Shown: piece after piece, positions 1-5,550 of the stretch
Layout: the number at the start of each line of letters is the position of its first letter
Numbering within the stretch: position 1 is the first letter of the stretch
Program-made: the position numbers and the translations under genes
Assembly (NCBI GenBank): GCA_015904055.1
Contig: JABMDE010000085.1
Coordinates: 21,862-28,125, forward strand
DNA from: Nitrospira sp.
GTDB taxonomy: Bacteria; Nitrospirota; Nitrospiria; Nitrospirales; Nitrospiraceae
Direction: 5' to 3'
Length of the DNA stretch: 6,264 nucleotides
The notes under the pieces: model-generated
Seen by the model: only the letters and a program-made list of their open reading frames with translations
What the model was told of the DNA's origin: nothing
The model's database searches: none

Positions 1-5
1 TAGCC

Positions 6-12
6 AGAGGAG
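6..12 (+). promoter_or_regulatory. Candidate ribosome binding site for ftsW
   Basis: The purine-rich AGAGGAG lies 15 bases before the ATG at 28, which is longer than the usual 5-9 bases. Two in-frame stops (16-18 and 22-24) exclude any earlier ftsW start, so ATG 28 is the first possible one. The TAG at 1-3 could be the stop of an upstream gene, murD in the usual dcw order, but too little sequence is present to say. An alternative start, ATG 103, would begin at MDHSLLIITIV just before the first membrane segment, but it has no clear Shine-Dalgarno sequence. Confidence 0.45.
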
Positions 13-27
13 ATGTGACACTGAACG

Positions 28-1227
28 ATGTCTCAGAGATCCGCAGGGACGCTGACGCTGCCCTGGACCACAGCCAGTCCGCGCGCGACGAAACGGGTCG
101 CGATGGATCATTCATTGCTGATCATCACGATCGTGCTCGCGCTCGTCGGGTTAGTGATGGTCTTCAGTGCGAGTGCGGTTGTGGCGGGCAATCGATTCCA
201 CGACCCGGGATATTTTCTCAAACGGCAGCTGGCCTGGCTGGCGTTCGGTTTCTTGCTTCTGCATCTGGCATCCCACATCGACTATGTCTGGTGGAAACGG
301 TTGTCGATTCCTCTTCTTGGCCTGACCGTGGTCCTGCTGGTGATGGTGTTGATCCCGTCGTTGGGGGTATCGGCAAAGGGTGCCAGGCGGTGGTTGCGCC
401 TAGGACCGATATCAGTTCAACCGGCAGAGATCGCAAAGCTGGTCGCTGTCATGTATCTCGCGGCGTATCTCGCAAAGAAGGAAGACCGTCTCACAGGTTT
501 CTTGAGCGGTCTGGCACCGGCGCTACTGGTCATTGGAGCCCTCGGTGGGTTGGTGCTCTTGGAGCCAGATTTAGGGACGGTTGTGGTGATGGGATCGGTC
601 GCAATCGGCCTCCTGTTTCTGGGCGGCGCGCGGCTTTCCCACCTGCTTTCGCTGGGGTTGTGTGCGGTGCCGGCTGTGTTGGTACTCGTCCTCAGCTCAA
701 GTTATCGGCGCCAGCGGCTGATGACGTTTTTGGCTCCGTGGAAAGATGCGTCGGATGCAGGCTTTCAGATTACGCAATCGTTTCTGGCTTTCGGCAGCGG
801 CGGTCTGTTCGGAGTCGGGTTGGGCGAAGGCAAACAAAAACTTTTTTTTCTGCCGGAGGCGCATACCGACTTTGTATTGGCATTGGTGGGGGAAGAGCTT
901 GGATTGATCGGGACGGGGGTCATCATCCTGCTCTTCGCACTCTTCGCCATCAGAGGCTTTCAGGTTGCCGCGAGGGCGAGGATGCCGTTCGGTCGGTATC
1001 TTGGTATGGGGATCACGCTGCTTATCGGCGTTCAAGCCCTGATCAATGCCTGTGTCGTCACGGGGTTGGTGCCAACCAAAGGATTGACCTTACCGTTTGT
1101 GAGTTACGGCGGGTCCTCGTTAGTGACCTGCATGTTTGGGGTGGGGATTTTGTTAAATATTTCTCGGGACCGGCAGACGGGACGAGAAGACTCGGGGCGT
1201 CGGGGCGAAGGGCCGAGTCGACGATGA
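28..1227 (+). CDS. ftsW: FtsW, septal peptidoglycan glycosyltransferase (SEDS family)
   Basis: A SEDS-family integral membrane protein of 399 aa, normal for FtsW. It polymerises lipid II into glycan strands at the division septum together with its partner transpeptidase FtsI (PBP3). Visible family features are a short cytoplasmic N-terminus; a first membrane helix from about residue 29; the GARRWL...SVQPAEIAK signature at about 118-137 (many homologues have QPSE); EPDLGT in the middle; a YRRQR...G(F)Q region; and LPEAHTDF at 275-282. The Asp of HTDF (D281) matches the catalytic acid known in SEDS enzymes. PTKGLTLPFVSYGGSS at about 349-364 is the classic C-terminal signature. Hydrophobic segments alternate throughout, consistent with about ten membrane helices, followed by a charged Arg-rich tail. 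FtsW is favoured over RodA because of the dcw context and the adjoining murG, which the stop codon overlaps by ATGA. Confidence 0.96.
   Translation: MSQRSAGTLTLPWTTASPRATKRVAMDHSLLIITIVLALVGLVMVFSASAVVAGNRFHDPGYFLKRQLAWLAFGFLLLHLASHIDYVWWKRLSIPLLGLTVVLLVMVLIPSLGVSAKGARRWLRLGPISVQPAEIAKLVAVMYLAAYLAKKEDRLTGFLSGLAPALLVIGALGGLVLLEPDLGTVVVMGSVAIGLLFLGGARLSHLLSLGLCAVPAVLVLVLSSSYRRQRLMTFLAPWKDASDAGFQITQSFLAFGSGGLFGVGLGEGKQKLFFLPEAHTDFVLALVGEELGLIGTGVIILLFALFAIRGFQVAARARMPFGRYLGMGITLLIGVQALINACVVTGLVPTKGLTLPFVSYGGSSLVTCMFGVGILLNISRDRQTGREDSGRRGEGPSRR
1189..1219 (+). promoter_or_regulatory. Stem-loop over the murG ribosome binding site
   Basis: GACTCGG (1189-1195) and CCGAGTC (1213-1219) form a perfect 7-bp inverted repeat with a 17-base loop. 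The loop contains GAAGGG (1207-1212), the best Shine-Dalgarno candidate for murG, 11 bases before its ATG. The element lies inside the last codons of ftsW, so ribosomes finishing ftsW would melt it. That arrangement would suit translational coupling of murG to ftsW. The inverted repeat is seen directly; the regulatory role is inference. Confidence 0.35.
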
Positions 1228-2348
1228 CGATCGTGATTGCCGCAGGAGGAACCGGTGGACATCTTTATCCGGCTGTGGCTCTGGCCCGAGAGTTCCTGCG
1301 CCGCGATTCGTCTACGAAGATTCTTTTTGTCGGGACCACGCGAGGGATCGAATCAAAGGTGCTTGCGCATGAAGGGTTTGAGCTGGAGTTCATCACCGCC
1401 AAGCCTGTCATGGGGAAAGGGGTATTCGCTGTGATGCAGGGCCTGCTGTCCTTGCCGGCGGGACTCTGGCAGTCGTTGAGGATTCTCCGGCAACGCCGGG
1501 CGGATGTGGTGATCGGTGTGGGAGGCTATACAAGTCCGACGATGCTTGCAGCGGCGGCGATGCGAGGAACGGCACGCGTGATTGTGGAGCCGAATGCCTA
1601 TCCTGGCATGGCAAATAAGGCAGTGGCTCCGTTTGCGCAACGGATTTTTCTGGCATTCGAATCGGCGGCGGCGGCGTTCGATCGGCAAAAAGTACGGGTG
1701 GTCGGGACGCCGATCCGGCGGGAGTTTCTGGCGCAGGTTGGGGAGATCGAGTTGCCGCCGGATGCAGTGCGCCGGCATCTGCTCGTATTCGGCGGAAGCC
1801 AAGGGGCCAAGGCGATCAATAGTGCGATGCTGGACGGAGTGGCCTCACTCATGGAACGCCTTCCCGGTTTGGCGATCACGCATCAGACAGGCGACGCGGA
1901 TTGTCAGCGAGTGCGTGAGGCCTATGGAAGGGCAGGCGTGCAGGCGGAGGTCGTCCCCTTTCTCTACGACATGCCGAAGGTTCTGCGGACGGCCGATTTG
2001 GTTGTGGCGCGAGCAGGAGCCATGACGATTGCAGAGCTGACGGCGTGCGGGAAGCCGGCCATTCTGATTCCGCTGCCGACGGCAATTTATGACCATCAGA
2101 TGAAAAATGCGCGGGCAATGGAAGCGGGCGGCGGGGCCATGGTTTTGCCACAAGCGGATCTGACCGGCGCGACACTGAGTGAGTCGATCAGCGCCATTTT
2201 GCTGAACCCGCAACGGCTCCAGGCCATGAGTGCCAAGAGTCGTGAGATGAGGCGAATCAATGCCGGCGAGGTGATCGTCCGTGAATGTTATGCGCTCATG
2301 GGGGTGACACATGACATCGACAGGTCTGTTGGAGCGGCAGGAGCCTAA
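1224..2348 (+). CDS. murG: MurG, UDP-GlcNAc:undecaprenyl-PP-MurNAc-pentapeptide GlcNAc transferase
   Basis: A GT28-family (GT-B fold) glycosyltransferase of 374 aa, slightly longer than the roughly 355-365 usual. On the inner face of the membrane it adds GlcNAc to lipid I to make lipid II, the substrate of FtsW. Motifs include the N-terminal glycine-rich loop GGTGGHLYPA (8-17), GVGGYTS at about 99-105, EPNAYPGMANK from 122 (many MurGs have HEQN here), the second glycine-rich loop FGGSQGAKAIN from 189, the donor-site segment RAGAMTIAEL (263-272), and PLPTAIYDHQMKNA (283-296). The start ATG 1224 overlaps the ftsW stop by four bases, a typical coupled arrangement, and the protein begins MTIVIAAGGTGG as expected. 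The same frame stays open far upstream through ftsW, but that part has no MurG-like sequence. Confidence 0.97.
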   Translation: MTIVIAAGGTGGHLYPAVALAREFLRRDSSTKILFVGTTRGIESKVLAHEGFELEFITAKPVMGKGVFAVMQGLLSLPAGLWQSLRILRQRRADVVIGVGGYTSPTMLAAAAMRGTARVIVEPNAYPGMANKAVAPFAQRIFLAFESAAAAFDRQKVRVVGTPIRREFLAQVGEIELPPDAVRRHLLVFGGSQGAKAINSAMLDGVASLMERLPGLAITHQTGDADCQRVREAYGRAGVQAEVVPFLYDMPKVLRTADLVVARAGAMTIAELTACGKPAILIPLPTAIYDHQMKNARAMEAGGGAMVLPQADLTGATLSESISAILLNPQRLQAMSAKSREMRRINAGEVIVRECYALMGVTHDIDRSVGAAGA

Positions 2349-2395
2349 TGCGACAGATGTACGGGATTCTAGGTTGCGTAGATCGGCCGGATCAC

Positions 2396-2401
2396 AAGGG
2401 G
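2396..2401 (+). promoter_or_regulatory. Ribosome binding site that decides the murC start
   Basis: AAGGGG ends 8 bases before ATG 2410, and a second AAGG (2403-2406) is well placed for ATG 2416. The reading frame is open back to ATG 2311, inside the end of murG, but the extra 33 residues (TSTGLLERQEPN...) look unlike MurC and have no good Shine-Dalgarno sequence. This favours 2410 or 2416 as the true start. Confidence 0.55.
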
Positions 2402-2409
2402 TAAGGCGT

Positions 2410-3804
2410 ATGGCGATGTTTCGTAAGACCCAGCAGATTCATCTTGTCGGAATTGGCGGTGCAGGCATGAGTGGTATCGCCGAGGTTCTGCTGACGATGG
2501 GATACAAAGTGACCGGCTCGGATTTGCAGCCATCTGAAACCACGAGGCGGTTGGAAGAACTCGGCGGGAAAATCTTTATCAGCCATCAGGAATCGAATGT
2601 GGGTGAGGCTCAGGTCGTGGTGATTTCCTCCGCCGTGGCGGCAGGAAATCCCGAAGTGGTGGCGGCAAAGACTCGGCAGATTCCGGTGATTCCTCGTGCG
2701 GAAATGCTTGCGGAACTCATGCGCCTGAAATTCGGCGTTGCTATTGCGGGGGCGCACGGGAAAACCACGACGACTTCGATGGTGGCGAACGTGTTGGCGC
2801 AGGGCGGGCTGGATCCCACGATGGTGATTGGTGGAAAAGTCAACGCGCTGGGCAGTCACGCGCGGTTGGGGCGAGGCGAGTTGCTCGTAGCGGAAGCGGA
2901 TGAGAGCGACGGGTCCTTTCTTCGGCTTTCGCCGACCATTGTGACAGTCACTAATCTTGATCGCGAGCATCTCGATCACTATGGGTCGATGGAACGGATC
3001 AATGAATGCTTCCTCGAGTTCATCAATAAGATTCCGTTTTACGGGTTGGCAGTGTTGTGTGCGGATGATGAGCGCCTTCGCGCGCTCTTCCCCCACATCG
3101 TCAAACGCTACCATACGTATGGATTGCACGAACGGGAAGGGGTTTCGCCAGATTTCAAAGCGACGGATATCAGCCTCAAACAATGGGGGGGGGAGTTTCG
3201 CGCGCACTTTCGAGGAAAGAATCTCGGTCCCTTCCGGCTGGCCGTACCGGGTATCCACAATGTCTCGAATGCGTTGGCCGCAATTGCGATCGGCGTTGAA
3301 TTGGACATTCCTGTCGATCTCATCCGCAAAGGCCTTGCCGCATTCACCGGCGTTGAGCGTCGATTTCATCTGCGCGGCGAAACCGGCGGCATTATGGTCG
3401 TCGACGACTATGGCCATCACCCCACGGAAGTCAAAGCGACATTGGCGGCTGCGAAACAGGGCTGGGATCGGCGGCTCGTCGTGTTGTTCCAGCCGCACCG
3501 CTACACCCGTACGCGGGATTGTGTCGAAGATTTTGCACATGCGTTCGATCAGGCCGATCAGTTGTTTGTCACGGAAATTTATGCGGCTGGAGAGCAGCCG
3601 ATTCCGGGTGTGTCAGGTGAGAAGCTTGTCGAGACAATCAGGGCTGCCGGTCATCCGTCGGTCACGTTTATCGAACGGAAGGAATCGATGCCGGATCAGG
3701 TCTTGCCGCATCTGAAGTCTGGAGATCTGGTGTTGACACTCGGCGCAGGGGATATCTGGAAAGCCGGCACAGGCATTTTAGCGCGGCTGGAGCCGACAGC
3801 ATAG
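2410..3804 (+). CDS. murC: MurC, UDP-N-acetylmuramate--L-alanine ligase
   Basis: An ATP-dependent Mur ligase that adds L-Ala to UDP-MurNAc, the first amino acid of the stem peptide, in the cytoplasm. From ATG 2410 it has 464 aa, within the family range; an upstream ATG at 2311 would give 497 aa and overlap murG by 38 bases. Motifs in order are the nucleotide-binding loop GIGGAGMSG near the N-terminus, the P-loop GAHGKTTTT (114-122), EADESDGSF (162-170), NLDREHLDHYG (182-192), GIHNVSNALAA from 281, DDYGHHPTE (332-340) and FQPHRYTRT (360-368). These are the three classic Mur ligase domains with MurC-type signatures (HHPTE, QPHRYTR). A run of nine G at 3185-3193 falls in the coding sequence (QWGGEF, residues 258-263) without breaking the frame. 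The gene sits between murG and a murB remnant, which is the usual order. Confidence 0.97.
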   Translation: MAMFRKTQQIHLVGIGGAGMSGIAEVLLTMGYKVTGSDLQPSETTRRLEELGGKIFISHQESNVGEAQVVVISSAVAAGNPEVVAAKTRQIPVIPRAEMLAELMRLKFGVAIAGAHGKTTTTSMVANVLAQGGLDPTMVIGGKVNALGSHARLGRGELLVAEADESDGSFLRLSPTIVTVTNLDREHLDHYGSMERINECFLEFINKIPFYGLAVLCADDERLRALFPHIVKRYHTYGLHEREGVSPDFKATDISLKQWGGEFRAHFRGKNLGPFRLAVPGIHNVSNALAAIAIGVELDIPVDLIRKGLAAFTGVERRFHLRGETGGIMVVDDYGHHPTEVKATLAAAKQGWDRRLVVLFQPHRYTRTRDCVEDFAHAFDQADQLFVTEIYAAGEQPIPGVSGEKLVETIRAAGHPSVTFIERKESMPDQVLPHLKSGDLVLTLGAGDIWKAGTGILARLEPTA

Positions 3805-3807
3805 TCC

Positions 3808-4021
3808 ATGGTTCGCAGAAAGAAGACGAATGCCACAGCACGTCGCGGGACAGACCGGCAGGATCGATTGCGGTTGGCAGTGGCCGGGCTTAAGGGGGTG
3901 GCCCGTTTCAACGCGCCGCTCAAGGAGTACACGTCGTTTCACATCGGCGGTCCCGCCGATGTACTCGTGGAACCGGTCGATACAGAGGACATTGTTCAAC
4001 TGGTCAGGCAGGCGCATGCGC
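3808..4021 (+). pseudogene. murB: murB 5' remnant (UDP-N-acetylenolpyruvoylglucosamine reductase, truncated)
   Basis: The intact enzyme is an FAD flavoprotein of roughly 300 aa that reduces UDP-GlcNAc-enolpyruvate to UDP-MurNAc using NADPH. Here a basic N-terminal extension (residues 1-30) leads into recognisable MurB sequence, LKEYTSFHIGGPADVLVEP (38-56), continuing to RQAHA at residue 71. The expected next segment, the glycine-rich FAD-binding GGGSNLL-type loop, and all of the substrate-binding and catalytic domains are absent. The open frame continues to a TGA at 4168-4170 (120 aa in all), but residues after about 72 are pgeF DNA read in the wrong frame. ATG 3808 lies 3 bases after the murC stop, as expected for a coupled gene, with only a weak ribosome binding site. 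The product could not be an active reductase. The truncation may be a real deletion or an assembly artefact. Confidence 0.88.
4012..4021. repeat. 10-bp palindrome at the murB/pgeF junction
   Basis: GCGCATGCGC is a perfect self-complementary 10-mer. MurB homology ends at this point (codons CAG GCG CAT GCG in the murB frame). PgeF homology starts at about 4023 (GTT CCA GCC TTT, reading VPAF) in the next frame. No insertion sequence, direct repeat or other foreign DNA separates the two gene pieces, so the join is blunt to within a few bases. The palindrome could be a breakpoint hotspot, a misassembly seed or chance. Confidence 0.6.
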
Positions 4022-4049
4022 AGTTCCAGCCTTTGCGTCTCCGCGAAGC

Positions 4050-4088
4050 GGAGTGCGCCACTTTTTTGGGACCCGCCGGCATTCGGCG
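4050..4088 (+). promoter_or_regulatory. Possible -1 ribosomal frameshift site joining the murB remnant to pgeF
   Basis: In the murB frame the heptamer T TTT TTG (4062-4068) fits the X XXY YYZ pattern. GGAG lies 8 bases before it (4050-4053). A 5-bp all-GC stem, CGCCG (4074-4078) with CGGCG (4084-4088) and a 5-base loop, begins 5 bases after it. A -1 slip here would move ribosomes from the murB remnant exactly into the pgeF frame. The T run also simply encodes the Phe-Phe of the family segment HFFGTR, so chance is the default explanation. Confidence 0.2.
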
Positions 4089-4742
4089 AGTCTCAACGTT
4101 GAAGTGGGCGCTCCCCTCCCTGTCAAGAGTGCCGAAGGCGCCGCGCGTTTCTCATGGATGCTTTCCGTGAAACAGGTGCACGGTACCGATGCGCTTGTAG
4201 TGGATCGCGCCTTGACGAAATCCGACCGGTTTCTGGACGGTTGGGACGCGTTGGTAACGAATCAACCAGGAATCATGATGGCGGTACGAACGGCGGACTG
4301 TGTTCCTGTGTTGATCCACGACCCCCAACGGAGAGTGGTTGCCGCGGTGCATGCTGGATGGCGCGGAGCGGTTGCTGGCATTGTACGAAAGACCATGACA
4401 GTGATGAAGTCCCGGTTTGGCTCAGCCCCAGAGCATCTGCGGATCAGTATTGGGCCATCCGCCGGGGTCTGTTGTTATGAGGTGGATGAACCGGTGTTGG
4501 AGAAGCTGCCCCAAGCCTGTCCTGATTCTGAACAAGTGGTGCGGAGCCGTCGGGGCAGCAAGGCCCATCTTGATCTGAAGTTGCTTATCAGACAGCAATC
4601 GATGGCCGCTGGAGTCTGCCCAGAATCTATCACGTCCGTCAATGTGTGCACGATCTGTCATGAGGATCTGTTTTTCTCCTATCGACGGGAGGGAAAAGTG
4701 ATCGGCACGATGGTCAGCGCTATCGGCCTGGGCCCTTTATAA
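4053..4742 (+). CDS. pgeF: PgeF/YfiH-family protein (laccase-domain; peptidoglycan editing factor), probably 5'-truncated
   Basis: The YfiH/DUF152 family was first annotated as polyphenol oxidase or laccase. Later work showed E. coli members acting in peptidoglycan precursor editing, and others acting as purine nucleoside-processing enzymes. Key metal ligands are intact when counted from GTG 4053: His in QVHGTD (H43), Cys in RTADC (C83) and His in HAGWRG (H100), with the usual Cys-to-His spacing. Other family motifs are SIGPSAGVCCYEV and the C-terminal CTICHEDLFFSYRREG. The GTG at 4053 is the valine of a conserved GVRHFFGTR segment, and family resemblance extends upstream in frame to about 4023 (VPAFASPRSG). 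The GTG is therefore probably an internal codon and the native start was lost at the junction. At 229 aa it is somewhat shorter than the 240-260 typical. Whether it is translated here is uncertain. Confidence 0.88.
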   Translation: MRHFFGTRRHSASLNVEVGAPLPVKSAEGAARFSWMLSVKQVHGTDALVVDRALTKSDRFLDGWDALVTNQPGIMMAVRTADCVPVLIHDPQRRVVAAVHAGWRGAVAGIVRKTMTVMKSRFGSAPEHLRISIGPSAGVCCYEVDEPVLEKLPQACPDSEQVVRSRRGSKAHLDLKLLIRQQSMAAGVCPESITSVNVCTICHEDLFFSYRREGKVIGTMVSAIGLGPL

Positions 4743-4779
4743 GGGAAGGCAGAATCTCTGCCAATTGCCTGGTCCTTCC
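4733..4779 (+). repeat. Overlapping inverted repeats after pgeF
   Basis: Three short, mutually competing hairpins surround the pgeF stop. CCCTT/AAGGG (4733-4737 with 4741-4745) spans the TAA. GGCAGA/TCTGCC (4748-4753 with 4757-4762) has a 3-base loop. GGAAGG/CCTTCC pairs 4744-4749 with 4774-4779. No T-run follows, so this does not look like a standard intrinsic terminator. It could be a weak processing or pausing site, or chance. Confidence 0.3.
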
Positions 4780-4787
4780 GTTAGAAT
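4758..4787 (+). promoter_or_regulatory. Possible sigma-70-type promoter for yggS-proC
   Basis: TAGAAT (4782-4787) matches the -10 consensus at 5 of 6 positions. CTGCCA (4758-4763) matches the -35 at 4 of 6, with an 18-base spacer. It lies in the only sizeable intergenic gap of the window (4743-4839), about 50 bases before the yggS start. The -35 half overlaps one of the inverted repeats. The support is sequence resemblance only. Confidence 0.3.
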
Positions 4788-4839
4788 AGGGGCGGCAGGG
4801 CTAGGTATCTGACCGCGTTTATTGAGGCCTGAGTGCACG

Positions 4840-5550
4840 ATGGAGCTATCCGAGAGAGAGATGATTGCCAGGCGAGTTCAATCGGTGCTATCGGCAATCC
4901 GGTCGGCTGCAGAGAAGGCCGGGAGGCGCCCGGATAGCATCCGGCTCGTCGCTGCTACGAAAACCATCACGGCCGATCGTATTTGGGAGGGGATCGCCGC
5001 AGGGTTATCGATCCTCGGAGAAAACCGAGTACAGGAAGCGCTTACCAAAATCGAGGCGCTCGCACAGGCGCCGGTTCAGTGGCACTTTATCGGACATCTG
5101 CAGCGGCGGAAAGTTCGGTCGGTCGTCGGCATGTTCGAGCTGATTCATTCTGTCGACAGCCTGGAGCTTGCGCAAGAAATCGATCGGCGCGCGGGAGAAG
5201 CCAGTCGACCTCAAGATATTCTGCTTGAGGTGAATATCGGAGGCGAGACGACGAAGGGCGGTTTTCATCAGGACGGGCTCGTCCAATTGGTATCAACGAT
5301 GGCGGCACTCTCGCATATTCATATCAAGGGGTTGATGACGATTCCGCCTCCGACAACCGAGGCGGAGTCGGCCAGGACGTATTTTGTCCGGCTTCGAGAA
5401 CTAGCGGAGGCTATCGCCGCGCAGAGGATTCCTGGTGTGGCTATGGATGAACTCTCGATGGGGATGTCGAACGATTACGAAATTGCCGTTCAAGAAGGAG
5501 CAACATTGGTTCGTGTCGGCTCCGCTCTTTTTGGAGCACGCGATGCCTAG
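4840..5550 (+). CDS. yggS: YggS/YBL036C-family pyridoxal phosphate homeostasis protein (PLPBP)
   Basis: A single-domain, alanine-racemase-like TIM-barrel protein that binds PLP but has no known catalytic activity. It maintains vitamin B6 and amino acid homeostasis in the cytoplasm. The 236 aa length fits the family. Seen in the sequence are the PLP-lysine strand LVAATKT (K41), GENRVQEA (60-67), HFIGHLQRRKV (82-92), the IHSVDS strand, LLEVNIGGETTKGGF, KGLMTIPP, SMGMSNDYE (206-214) for phosphate binding, and RVGSALFGAR at the C-terminus. ATG 4840 is preferred; a TTG at 4822 would add six residues (MRPECT) without clear homology, and ATG 4861 would remove seven. The ribosome binding site is weak. 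The gene overlaps proC by 8 bases, a common pairing in bacteria. Confidence 0.95.
   Translation: MELSEREMIARRVQSVLSAIRSAAEKAGRRPDSIRLVAATKTITADRIWEGIAAGLSILGENRVQEALTKIEALAQAPVQWHFIGHLQRRKVRSVVGMFELIHSVDSLELAQEIDRRAGEASRPQDILLEVNIGGETTKGGFHQDGLVQLVSTMAALSHIHIKGLMTIPPPTTEAESARTYFVRLRELAEAIAAQRIPGVAMDELSMGMSNDYEIAVQEGATLVRVGSALFGARDA

Noticed and set aside
15..1223. Open frame from GTG 15 running through ftsW in another frame and into murG
   Set aside because: The part before 1224 has low-complexity Arg/Gly/Ser-rich sequence with no family resemblance, and the ftsW frame gives a perfect SEDS protein. The Shine-Dalgarno sequence is only 2 bases from that GTG. murG starts at 1224.
2392..3540. 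382-aa open frame antisense to murC
   Set aside because: Its composition (His, Arg, Phe-rich) is that of a shadow of GC-rich coding sequence. It has no ribosome binding site and no recognisable domain, and it lies opposite a fully conserved murC.
2957..3715. 252-aa + strand open frame inside murC
   Set aside because: It is a Ser/Arg-rich out-of-frame shadow of murC with no domain signal.
3990..4060. Insertion sequence or mobile element scar at the murB/pgeF join
   Set aside because: No transposase fragment, terminal inverted repeat pair or target-site duplication is visible; the two genes abut directly.
3830..4102. 90-aa open frame over the murB remnant and junction
   Set aside because: This is a third frame across the region; it matches neither MurB nor PgeF and looks like a composition shadow.
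4733..4787. Intrinsic terminator after pgeF
   Set aside because: The stems are short and compete with each other, and no T-rich tract follows any of them.
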